From Acuticoccus sp039189655 (GTDB lineage Bacteria; Pseudomonadota; Alphaproteobacteria; Rhizobiales; Amorphaceae), in the NCBI GenBank assembly GCA_039189655.1, contig JBCCYN010000045.1, positions 1-27,554 of the forward strand: a stretch of 27,554 nt of DNA. Direction: 5' to 3'. Below are positions 1-7,149 of the stretch, piece by piece; position 1 is the first letter of the stretch, and every line of letters begins with the position of its first letter. The notes under the pieces were generated by a model that made no database searches, was not told where the DNA came from, and saw only the letters and a program-made list of their open reading frames with translations. Position numbers and translations under genes: made by a program.

Positions 1-91
1 AAAGAGCCATGCCCTTCTGAAGAGAAGGAACTTTCAAGGACGCATTCCCCTGCGACCGTGGGGGATGATTGGGCGGGGAACCGACCCAAAG

Positions 92-126
92 AAAAAGGCC
101 ACGCCCATCTATAGGGCGCGGCCTTT
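92..126 (-). terminator. Rho-independent terminator of pufLM
   Basis: A 13-bp stem (94-106 with 114-126, one A/C mismatch) with a 7-nt loop. On the minus strand it is followed by a T-rich run. It begins about 40 nt past the pufM stop, so the transcript most likely ends here, and a gene further left would need read-through or its own promoter. Confidence 0.85.
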
Positions 127-164
127 CGACGAATGCCACCACAATGGCAAGAATATCGCTGCCC

Positions 165-1148
165 TTAGGGACCAGCGCCCCAGCTGGAAACCCGGGAGTT
201 CGGTGTGACCGGCCACATGGAAAGGTCAGTCGGAACGATCCCGGCCTGCTGGCCCCAGACGGTCCAGTTGCTGACGACGGTCCCGGTGATCAAGATCCCG
301 ATGCCCCCCGTCAGCGTGGTGAGGATGGCAAACCACCAAGCCCATCGGTGCACTGATTCGGACGTGCCATTAAATCCCATGGTCCAGCGCCAGAAGAGGG
401 CTGCGCGCTCTGAGGCGGTTCCTCGGTCGGTAATTTGTTCCAGCTCTCGCTCACCACCGTAGCGCGACACGGCAAGGATGGTGGCGCCGTGCATGGCAAA
501 CAGCAGCGCCGAGCCATAGAGGAAGGCAATGGAGAGCGCGTGGAACGGATTGTAGAAGAGGTTCCCATAAATAATGGAGAACCGGTTGGTCCAATCCAGG
601 TGCGAGAAAATCCCGAAGGGTACCGCTTCCGACCAGCTTCCCATGAGGATCGGCCGGATGAAGCCGAGCACCAGGTAAAGGAAGATTGCTGACGCGAACG
701 CGTAGCACACGTGAAGGCCGAGCCCGAGGGCCATGGCCCGGCGGTACATGCGCACCCACCACAGCAAAATCGATGCGGTGATGAAGAAGCCCGCGATAAG
801 CCACCACCCGCCTTCGTCGAGGGGAGGAAGGATTTTTAGGCCATGCTGACGAAGTGGCGGATCGAGGGAGAGCCAGAAAAACTCGCGCACGAACAGGATG
901 GGGCTCCAGTCCACTTGCGCTGCCATATTGAAGCCAATGATGGCAAAGCCGGTGAAGAAGCACATCACCGAGACGATCCCGAGCGCCCCCAGATAGATGG
1001 GGCCCACCTGCGCGTTACCGAGTATGCCCAGCACGTGAACCAGGCGAGGCGGCAGGACGCGCTCGTACGCTCCATTTTCGATGGGCACGCCCTCGTCGGC
1101 CGGACCGGTGACCTGAACCCTCGTGAAGATGTTCTGGTATTCGCTCAC
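165..1148 (-). CDS. pufM: Photosynthetic reaction centre M subunit
   Basis: Integral membrane subunit M of the type-II (quinone) reaction centre. With L it binds the special-pair bacteriochlorophylls, bacteriopheophytins, quinones and the non-haem iron in the cytoplasmic membrane. The 327-residue length fits the family. Visible ligands are His183 in FSHLDW (accessory bacteriochlorophyll position), His203 in NPFHALS (special pair), and His220, Glu235 and His267 (iron ligands in MHGAT, ERELEQ and SVHRWAW). The quinone-site Trp lies in FWRWTMGFN (252-260). Start is GTG with a GAGGAGG ribosome site 7 nt upstream. It follows pufL after 19 nt. The C-terminus ends soon after the last helix region, and no pufC or pufX follows before the terminator. 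All key ligands are present, so the protein should be functional. Confidence 0.98.
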   Translation of the reverse strand: MSEYQNIFTRVQVTGPADEGVPIENGAYERVLPPRLVHVLGILGNAQVGPIYLGALGIVSVMCFFTGFAIIGFNMAAQVDWSPILFVREFFWLSLDPPLRQHGLKILPPLDEGGWWLIAGFFITASILLWWVRMYRRAMALGLGLHVCYAFASAIFLYLVLGFIRPILMGSWSEAVPFGIFSHLDWTNRFSIIYGNLFYNPFHALSIAFLYGSALLFAMHGATILAVSRYGGERELEQITDRGTASERAALFWRWTMGFNGTSESVHRWAWWFAILTTLTGGIGILITGTVVSNWTVWGQQAGIVPTDLSMWPVTPNSRVSSWGAGP

Positions 1149-1167
1149 GATGCTGCCTCCTCGCCCG

Positions 1168-2001
1168 TCACTGGCCGCTCCAGGTGATCAACTCGCGGAT
1201 CCATTCCCACCAGGTGATCCAAGACCCGGTCATGATCGGCCAGCCGCTGATGATGATGCACACCGCGCTCCAAAATCCTGCCGAAAGGGCCAGGAAGAGA
1301 CCCAGGCGATGGATGCCCAAGGTACCGATGGAGTAGCCGATAGTGTCGCGGAAGTAGGTGTCTTCGTGTTCGGGCTGCTTCACCGAATGCCCGCGCTGTA
1401 CGTTGGCGGCGGAGAGCACCATTCCCGTGTGGAGGGCAAGGGCGAAGCAATTGGTGAAGAAGAACGCGATGGCCAGCATGTGGATCGGGTTGTAGTGAAA
1501 GTTCCCGTACTGGTAGCCGGTGAACCACACCCAGTTGAGGTGGCTGAAAATGCCGTAGGGGAAGCCATGGCCCCAGGCCCCGATCATCAGCGGCCGAAAA
1601 ACGTTCAGTGTGACGAAGGCGAGGATGGCGATCGAGAAAGCGAAGGGGATGTGATAGCCGATCCCGAGCTTTCGGCAGATCTCCACCTCCCGCAGCGCCC
1701 AGGACGAAAACGCCCCCACCGCGCATATGGTAATGATCTGCCATAGACCGCCCTCCGCCATGGGCGCCAAAGACAGCCCGTAGTCGGTGCTGGGCGGGTT
1801 GATGCTGATGAGCCAGATGTTCCACGTCGGCCCGATGGCGGCGCCGTAGACGATGAGGGCGGTGCCGACGATGGTGAAGAACAGCGTCGTGACGCCGAAA
1901 AAGCCCACGTAGAACGGACCGACCCAAAAATCGAAGAGGTTGCCGCCCACCAGCGTTCCCCCTCGAACGCGGTATTTTCGCTCAAAGCTCAACAAAGCCA
2001 T
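1168..2001 (-). CDS. pufL: Photosynthetic reaction centre L subunit
   Basis: Subunit L of the type-II reaction centre, an integral membrane protein with five transmembrane helices in this family. Length 277 residues, as expected. Numbered with the initial Met, the ligands are His154 in FSHLNW (accessory bacteriochlorophyll), His174 in NPIHMLA (special pair), and His191 and His231 (iron). Glu213/Asp214 and Ser224 correspond to the proton-delivery residues near QB (L212/L213/L223 in Rhodobacter numbering). ATG start with GAGGAG just upstream. It is the first gene of its transcript: about 410 bp separate it from the divergent HisD-like gene. No pufB or pufA, which directly precede pufL in most purple bacteria, is present in that gap. 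Confidence 0.98.
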   Translation of the reverse strand: MALLSFERKYRVRGGTLVGGNLFDFWVGPFYVGFFGVTTLFFTIVGTALIVYGAAIGPTWNIWLISINPPSTDYGLSLAPMAEGGLWQIITICAVGAFSSWALREVEICRKLGIGYHIPFAFSIAILAFVTLNVFRPLMIGAWGHGFPYGIFSHLNWVWFTGYQYGNFHYNPIHMLAIAFFFTNCFALALHTGMVLSAANVQRGHSVKQPEHEDTYFRDTIGYSIGTLGIHRLGLFLALSAGFWSAVCIIISGWPIMTGSWITWWEWIRELITWSGQ

Positions 2002-2245
2002 CGCAAACTCCTCGGTATCAGTCCGCCTACCCTGCGCCGATCGTCAGACCCCAACCAAGGCGGCAGGGCGCATCGCCGATGCCCGGGTATGGACCCGGAA
2101 ATCGCCGTGCTCTCTTCCGATTTTGGGTGGGGTTCGCATGGGCCGTCTTCGTTTGGTTGCAACGCTGTTTCTTGGGCAACGCCCGCGACAAAGGTCCCGC
2201 CCCGCGATGACCTCCAACAGTCGGAGCGGCCGCCAACTCCTCTTA

Positions 2246-2263
2246 TGTCAATACAAATTGACA
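2246..2263. promoter_or_regulatory. PpsR/CrtJ-type operator palindrome
   Basis: TGTCAA-N6-TTGACA is a perfect 6-bp inverted repeat that fits TGT-N12-ACA, the known site of PpsR/CrtJ repressors of photosynthesis genes. A further TGTCAA half-site lies at 2272-2277. PpsR-type repressors commonly bind paired sites. The centre is about 245 bp upstream of pufL and 160 bp upstream of the HisD-like gene, so it could act on either gene; pufL is the natural target. Confidence 0.6.
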
Positions 2264-2277
2264 CCAGGATATGTCAA
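2248..2277 (-). promoter_or_regulatory. Possible pufL promoter overlapping the operator
   Basis: On the minus strand TTGACA (2277-2272) is followed after 18 nt by TATTGA (2253-2248), a plausible sigma-70-type pair. The -10 element falls within the PpsR-like palindrome, as at repressed photosynthesis promoters. The long 5' leader of about 240 nt makes this tentative. Confidence 0.35.
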
Positions 2278-2412
2278 GCTAGATGCAGCCCTTTTGCGGG
2301 CAAACTGGACCTTTCGCCGCCCCTTGCGAACGATCGAGGACGCAAACAGAGTCGGCGGAACCGCGCGCGTCCGTCGCCGGGGAGACCGACGTCAACGACA
2401 AGGGAGATTGAA

Positions 2413-3744
2413 ATGGCCATCGTCCACCTAAAACGCGGCAAGCCTGCGGCGGACCGGGCGCAAGACGACGCGAAGATCCGAACGGTGGTCGAGGGCACGC
2501 TCAAGGATATTGAGACGCGGGGCGATACCGCCGTCAGAGAACTCTCGCAAAAGTTCGACAACTACGCGCCGCCCTCATTTCGCCTCAGTGAGAGCGATGT
2601 CGAGGCCATCGTCTCAAAAGTGTCGACGCGGGAGATGGCGGACATCCGCTTCGCCCATGAGCAGGTCGTAAGGTTTGCTGAGGCCCAGCGCGCTTCCATG
2701 CTCGACATCGAGATCGAGACCATGCCCGGCGTGGTGCTCGGCCACAAAAACATCCCCGTGCAGTCTGTGGGCTGCTACGTGCCGGGCGGAAAATTCCCTA
2801 TGGTGGCCTCGGCACACATGTCCGTTGCGACGGCGTCGGTGGCGAAGGTGCCGCGCATTATTGCCGCGACACCACCATTCAAGGGCGAGCCCAATCCTGG
2901 CGTCATTGCCGCCATCCACATGGGCGGCGCCCACGAAATCTACGTCCTGGGGGGTATCCAGGCGATCGGTGCCATGGCGCTCGGCACCCAGTCCATCGAG
3001 CCCGTCCATATGCTTGTGGGACCGGGCAATGCGTTCGTGGCTGAAGCCAAGCGCCAACTCTACGGCCGGGTCGGTATCGATCTGTTTGCCGGTCCCACCG
3101 AGACCATGGTGATCGCCGATGAGACTGCGGCTGATGCTGAACTCTGCGCCACTGACCTCCTGGGCCAGGCCGAGCACGGCTACAACAGCCCTTGCGTTCT
3201 CCTCACCAATTCTGAACGGCTTGCGAAAGCCACCATGGATGAAGTGGAGCGCATTTTGAGTATTTTGCCCACCGCCGACACGGCGGGCGTCTCTTGGGAA
3301 GACTACGGTGAGGTGATCGTTTGCGACACCTACGACGAGATGCTTGATGTGGCGAACGACATCGCGTCCGAGCACGTTCAGGTCATGACCGACCGAGACG
3401 ACTGGTTCTTGGAAAAGATGCACAGCTATGGCGCGCTCTTCCTCGGGCCGCGCACCAACGTGGCCAACGGCGACAAGGTCATCGGCACCAACCATACGCT
3501 CCCCACCAAGAAAGCGGGGCGCTATACCGGTGGCTTGTGGGTTGGGAAGTACATTAAGACCCACAGCTACCAGAGGGTCACCACAGACGAAGCAGCAACG
3601 CGGGTGGGTGCCTACGGCTCACGCCTTTGCATGCTGGAAGGTTTTGTGGGCCACGCCGAGCAGTGCAATGTGCGCGTGCGCCGCTACGGAGGCATCAACG
3701 TCCCCTATGGCGAGGGGGCAACGCTCCCCGAGGCGGCGGAGTAG
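2413..3744 (+). CDS. Histidinol-dehydrogenase-family NAD-dependent dehydrogenase
   Basis: A 443-residue member of the HisD fold family, zinc-dependent enzymes that oxidise a primary alcohol to a carboxylate with NAD. The zinc ligands match HisD: Gln252 and His255 in GQAEHG, Asp354 in NGDKVIGTNH, and His414 in EGFVGHAEQ. The catalytic pair Glu320-His321 (ASEH) is present. ATG at 2413 is preferred over upstream in-frame starts because AGGGAGA lies 5 nt before it and homology begins there. No other his gene is nearby and the neighbours are sugar-acid enzymes, so a catabolic role is more likely than histidine synthesis. HpsN (sulfopropanediol dehydrogenase) is a known catabolic relative, but I cannot assign the substrate. 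It converges on the SDR gene. Confidence 0.88.
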   Translation: MAIVHLKRGKPAADRAQDDAKIRTVVEGTLKDIETRGDTAVRELSQKFDNYAPPSFRLSESDVEAIVSKVSTREMADIRFAHEQVVRFAEAQRASMLDIEIETMPGVVLGHKNIPVQSVGCYVPGGKFPMVASAHMSVATASVAKVPRIIAATPPFKGEPNPGVIAAIHMGGAHEIYVLGGIQAIGAMALGTQSIEPVHMLVGPGNAFVAEAKRQLYGRVGIDLFAGPTETMVIADETAADAELCATDLLGQAEHGYNSPCVLLTNSERLAKATMDEVERILSILPTADTAGVSWEDYGEVIVCDTYDEMLDVANDIASEHVQVMTDRDDWFLEKMHSYGALFLGPRTNVANGDKVIGTNHTLPTKKAGRYTGGLWVGKYIKTHSYQRVTTDEAATRVGAYGSRLCMLEGFVGHAEQCNVRVRRYGGINVPYGEGATLPEAAE

Positions 3745-3758
3745 CCGGAAAGACCGAG

Positions 3759-3776
3759 CGCCGGTTGCACCCGGCG
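3759..3776. other. Small inverted repeat between convergent genes
   Basis: CGCCGG (3759-3764) and CCGGCG (3771-3776) with a 6-nt loop, in the 64-bp gap between the converging HisD-like and SDR genes. It could be a weak bidirectional terminator, but no T-run follows on either strand. Confidence 0.3.
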
Positions 3777-3808
3777 GATCGGCTTTCGCCCCTGTTCGTC
3801 CCCGCGTT

Positions 3809-4669
3809 CTAGGGGGCGGCCATGTACTTGGCGAAAGCGTCTGAATACTTGGGGTCCCAGCGCGAGAGGGCCGACCGGTTCTCGACAATGTCCGCTGCCG
3901 CCCAAGAAATGCGGCGCTCATCCACGGCCCGGGAGACGTCATTGTCGGGGCACAGAATATAAAAATCACCTTCGGCGAGCCGCTCGAACATGAACGCGAC
4001 GGTCTGCTCGGAGGTCCAGGCCCCATCGGGTTTGTCCGCGCGACCGCGTGAAGTGAGTTCGGTGAAAACAAAGCCTGGAATGAGGAGGTGGGCCGATAGC
4101 GGCTTTCCTGTTCCCCGGAGTTCGTGGGCGAGGGCCTCGGTGAAAACCTTTACGCCGGCTTTCGCCACATTATAGGCGGGGTCTCCAGGTGGCGTGGTGA
4201 TGCCCTGTTTTGAGCCAGTATTGACCACAAGGCCGGGCCGACCCCGATCGAGCATTTTGGGAACGAACACCTGGGTGCCGTGGATCACGCCCCAAAGGTT
4301 GACGCTAAAAACCCGTTCCCAGTTTTCGACGGGGCCAAACAAGGCGCTCCCCGTCTGGATGCCGGCATTGTTCATCAGAATGTCTGTGCCGCCGAACCGA
4401 TCTTGAACGGCTGCCTCCAAGGCCTCCAACTGGCTTCGCTGGCTGACATCGGTGGCGCTCGTCATGACTGCGCCGTTCCCCTTGGGCGCCACCGCCGCCA
4501 GTTGTTCCGCGGCGGCCGCAAGGCGATCCGCACCGAGGTCAGCAATGCAAACGGAAAGGCCGCGTTCCGCAAACGTCTTGGCTGCGGCAAGACCGATACC
4601 GGCCGCCCCGCCCGTTACGACGGCCACAGAGCCTTCGGTCAGAATATCTTCGTACACGAGCATCTCCAT
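3809..4669 (-). CDS. Short-chain dehydrogenase/reductase
   Basis: Classical SDR of about 286 residues, using NAD(P) to oxidise or reduce a hydroxyl group in the cytoplasm. It shows the nucleotide motif TGGAAGIG near the N-terminus, NNAG in the middle, and the catalytic Ser (NTGSKQG) with YNVAK further on. The open frame extends upstream to 4996, but the extension is low-complexity, lacks homology and overlaps the upstream gene's coding region. The start is therefore ATG 4669 (or ATG 4663, two codons later). It sits 86 nt downstream of the quinone-reductase gene and is probably co-transcribed with it. The C-terminal 70 residues look family-specific and give no substrate clue. A role in oxidising a sugar, sugar acid or aldehyde in this locus is inferred from position only. 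Confidence 0.88.
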   Translation of the reverse strand: MEMLVYEDILTEGSVAVVTGGAAGIGLAAAKTFAERGLSVCIADLGADRLAAAAEQLAAVAPKGNGAVMTSATDVSQRSQLEALEAAVQDRFGGTDILMNNAGIQTGSALFGPVENWERVFSVNLWGVIHGTQVFVPKMLDRGRPGLVVNTGSKQGITTPPGDPAYNVAKAGVKVFTEALAHELRGTGKPLSAHLLIPGFVFTELTSRGRADKPDGAWTSEQTVAFMFERLAEGDFYILCPDNDVSRAVDERRISWAAADIVENRSALSRWDPKYSDAFAKYMAAP

Positions 4670-4755
4670 CTTTAAGCGTATTGGGAAACAACGTCCCGCC
4701 CCCCTGGCCGACGGCGCCGCCATAACAGCCATTTTGTTCACACGAACCCGCCGGT

Positions 4756-5745
4756 TCAAAGATCCGGGTTTACGGCAAGAAGAAGTTTGCCGGAAATCTT
4801 GCGTGAGCGGAGGGCATCGTACATCTCGCCCACCGCTTCGAAGGGGTAGACGGCCTCGATGGGCGCCTTCAGCTGTCCATCCACGAGCCCGGCGGTGACC
4901 TTCGTCCAGCCGTTCAACCAGGCTTGGGACCCGAAGTCCGAGTGGCCGAGGTGAAAGCGGGTGAAGGTGAGGGAGCGTTCCACCAACCGTTCCCAAAGGT
5001 TGGGGAACGGCCGGCCTTCCGCTTCGCCGTAGCTCACCACGTGGCCGAGCTTTCGCATCAGGCCGAAGCTGCGATCGAGGATGGTGGCACCTGTTGAGTC
5101 GAGCACCTTATCGAGCTCTCGCCCGTCGGTGTGTGCAACAATTGCATCCACAAAATCTTTTTCTTCGCGGTTGAAAACTTGCTCAGCACCATACTCTAGC
5201 GCACGCTTTTCTTTTCCGGGCGTTCCCACCGTGCCGATGACCCTCGCACCGGCCGCGACCGCCAACTGGGTCAGGTAGAGCCCAACGCCTCCGCCAATGG
5301 CATGGATCAGTAAAAGATCGCCAGGCCGTGTGGTCGAGACTGTATGGAGAAGGTGGAATGCTGTAAGCCCCTGAATAACAAACGCAGCGCCTAAGTCTAA
5401 GCCAAGCCCGTCAGGCAGGGGAATGCAGCGTTCCGCCGGAACCGCACAGTATTGCGCAAACCCCCCGGCATCTTCGCTGAACGCCGCGACCGCCATCCCC
5501 AGCGTCAAATCGCTCACGCCTTCACCCACCGCAACAACGCGCCCTGAGAGCTCCAGCCCCGCGATCAGCGGATAGCCTTTCGGATGAGGATACGTACCGT
5601 CCCGCATCATAGTGTCAGCGTAGTTACAGCCCCCGTAGGCCACCTCCACCAGTACCTCGCCGACGCCCGGCACAGGTTTTTCGGCTTCAACCACGCGCAG
5701 AGCGTCGCCAGGCTGGTCGGGAGCTTGGAGCAATATGGCACGCAT
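4756..5745 (-). CDS. Zinc-independent quinone oxidoreductase (zeta-crystallin/Qor family, MDR superfamily)
   Basis: A 329-residue medium-chain dehydrogenase/reductase. The N-terminal GroES-like domain contains GGCNYADTMMRDGTYP, typical of Qor proteins. The Rossmann part carries LIHAIGGGVGLYLTQLA (an AxxGGVG NADPH motif). The cysteines of zinc-dependent alcohol dehydrogenases are absent. ATG 5745 has AGGAGA 9 nt upstream, so it is preferred over GTG 5751. Members reduce quinones or alpha,beta-unsaturated carbonyls with NADPH. In this locus it may handle an enone or keto intermediate (inference). It lies in the same direction as the enolase-superfamily gene upstream (101-nt gap) and the SDR downstream. 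Confidence 0.88.
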   Translation of the reverse strand: MRAILLQAPDQPGDALRVVEAEKPVPGVGEVLVEVAYGGCNYADTMMRDGTYPHPKGYPLIAGLELSGRVVAVGEGVSDLTLGMAVAAFSEDAGGFAQYCAVPAERCIPLPDGLGLDLGAAFVIQGLTAFHLLHTVSTTRPGDLLLIHAIGGGVGLYLTQLAVAAGARVIGTVGTPGKEKRALEYGAEQVFNREEKDFVDAIVAHTDGRELDKVLDSTGATILDRSFGLMRKLGHVVSYGEAEGRPFPNLWERLVERSLTFTRFHLGHSDFGSQAWLNGWTKVTAGLVDGQLKAPIEAVYPFEAVGEMYDALRSRKISGKLLLAVNPDL

Positions 5746-5846
5746 CGGCACAGTTCTCCTTTGGACAGTGACGGCGCCGGAGCGCTTCTTTGTTTGTCAG
5801 CCGTTTCTACTGGGGCGAGCAAGACCGGCGAAGTTGGGTGATCGTG

Positions 5847-6998
5847 TCAGGGCGCAACCCGGTGGGCGGCGATATAGTCGAGGTCGATGGGCTCGCCGAG
5901 GCCGGGCGCATCGGAAAGGTGCACAAAGCCGTCGCCATCCATCCGGTCGGCAGGAGCGGTGAGGTGATCGGGCGGTGCATCGTGGTCTAGAAACGGGTGC
6001 AACAGGCCCCTTTCATACCAGCGGGAACTGGGCGACACGGCACAAACGGTAAGGTTCGCAGCGCCGCCCCCGTGGACCTCGCAGTCCATGCCAAAGCTTT
6101 CGGCAAGGCGCATGCACTTAAGCGCCGGCGTGATGCCGCCCACGTCGTGAACGCCGGTCCGCAGGATATCGCAGGCATGGTGCCTCACCCAGTCGGCGCG
6201 GGTGTGGTGTTGGCCCGATGCCGTCTCCGGCCCCAAGACGGGGATCGAAAGCTCGCGGGTGAGCCAGATGTAGGCATCCATGCTGTTTTCGTTCATAGGC
6301 TCTTCGAACCAGGCGAAGTCGAGAGCTTCCAGACCGCGCCCTAACTCCAGCGCTTCGACCCGCGAATACCAGTGGTAGGCATCGAGCATCAACGGCATGT
6401 CAGGACCCACAGCCTCGCGCACGGCCGCGCAGGCCTTCAGGTCCATTTTAATGTCGGGCGCCCATGATACCGGCGGCATCCAGGTGTGGAGCTTGATCGC
6501 CCGGTAGCCGCGGGCCACGAGCGTCTCAGCGAAGCGACCATAATCCTCCGGCGTTGCAAGCCCGCCCTCGAATTCGTCGCCACACATGGTCGAGCCGTAC
6601 GCCGGCACCTTGTCGCGGTAAGCGCCGATGAGTTTATGGACAGGAACTCCCAGCGCCCGGCCGGCAAGATCCCAGAGGGTGCAGTCGACGATGGCGAGGG
6701 TTCGGTCGGTGAGTTGACCTGCGCTGCCGCGCTGCCAGTGAGCAAGCTCGTGCCAGAGCCGTTCGCGGTCGAAGGGGTCGGCTCCGAGAACCACTTTTTT
6801 TACGTACCCGTCGATCACGTGCGAGCGCACGATTTCCGGTGGCGCGATCACTCGCCCGTCCACCCCTTCGTCGGTGGAGATTGTGAAGAGCGCTTGGATG
6901 ACTTCGCGGGGCGGTCCTGGGTGGGCGTGGCCTGCTGCATCGCTATGGCGGCGGGTCGTTGTCCTAAAGAGGTCGACGCGCACGTCTGTGATCTTCAT
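5847..6998 (-). CDS. Enolase-superfamily sugar-acid dehydratase (mandelate racemase group)
   Basis: A 383-residue MR/MLE-type enzyme with an N-terminal capping domain and a (beta/alpha)7-beta barrel. Such enzymes abstract the alpha-proton of a carboxylate, typically dehydrating aldonic or aldaric acids to 2-keto-3-deoxy acids. Numbering from MKITDV, the metal ligands are Asp206 (LMLDAYHW), Glu232 (FEEPM) and Glu258 (GPET). The base positions hold Lys169-x-His171 (IKLHTW), Asp277 or Asp285, and His309 (EVHGGG). The K-x-H in place of K-x-K sets it apart from mandelate racemase. The start is ATG 6998; ATG 7004, two codons earlier, is possible, and neither has a strong ribosome site. It heads a probable operon with the Qor and SDR genes and is divergent from the UxuA-like gene. 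Substrate unknown. Confidence 0.88.
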   Translation of the reverse strand: MKITDVRVDLFRTTTRRHSDAAGHAHPGPPREVIQALFTISTDEGVDGRVIAPPEIVRSHVIDGYVKKVVLGADPFDRERLWHELAHWQRGSAGQLTDRTLAIVDCTLWDLAGRALGVPVHKLIGAYRDKVPAYGSTMCGDEFEGGLATPEDYGRFAETLVARGYRAIKLHTWMPPVSWAPDIKMDLKACAAVREAVGPDMPLMLDAYHWYSRVEALELGRGLEALDFAWFEEPMNENSMDAYIWLTRELSIPVLGPETASGQHHTRADWVRHHACDILRTGVHDVGGITPALKCMRLAESFGMDCEVHGGGAANLTVCAVSPSSRWYERGLLHPFLDHDAPPDHLTAPADRMDGDGFVHLSDAPGLGEPIDLDYIAAHRVAP

Positions 6999-7149
6999 CC
7001 CCATGACGATCAGGCTAGCGCATCCGGCGCGGTACTGTACACACAAGCGATTCCGATGAGGCGCTTAGGGCGTGGCGGGTCTTTCGAAACAAATTCGATG
7101 ATCGCCGTGCCGGTGTTCGCTAACCTTCTCCCACAAACCGGAGGATGAG

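Larger units (their letters stand above)
2002..2412. other. Divergent intergenic region pufL / HisD-like gene
   Basis: A 411-bp stretch between two divergent start codons. I looked for small LH1 alpha/beta polypeptides (about 50-60 residues with the conserved membrane His) and found none in either strand. The recognisable content is the TGT-N12-ACA palindrome near 2255, a third TGTCAA half-site at 2272, ribosome sites for pufL (about 2009-2014 on the minus strand) and for the HisD-like gene (AGGGAGA, 2401-2407). The rest shows no structure I can name. Confidence 0.7.

Noticed and set aside
1..10. An ATG at 10-8 on the minus strand that might begin another puf gene
   Set aside because: Only three codons are visible, the purine-rich stretch is too close to act as a ribosome site, and a terminator separates it from pufM.
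1145..1927. 260-residue frame antisense-shifted within pufL
   Set aside because: It is a His/Arg-rich shadow of pufL in another frame with no family resemblance.
2002..2412. Possible pufB/pufA genes upstream of pufL
   Set aside because: None of the short frames here contains the LH1 membrane segment with its conserved His, nor the aromatic flanks of alpha/beta polypeptides.
2614..3564. 316-residue minus-strand frame inside the HisD-like gene
   Set aside because: Shadow frame of a GC-rich gene whose motifs are unambiguous on the plus strand.
2413..3744. Calling this gene hisD of histidine biosynthesis
   Set aside because: No his genes are adjacent and all same-locus genes are catabolic; HisD-fold enzymes also occur in catabolism.
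4670..4996. N-terminal extension of the SDR frame
   Set aside because: The sequence is antisense to the end of the Qor gene plus the spacer, is low complexity and carries no motif; the Rossmann fold begins right after ATG 4669.
7032..7040. GTACTGTAC as a GntR operator between the UxuA-like and MR genes
   Set aside because: The half-sites are only four bases and do not resemble the two larger palindromes near gntR.
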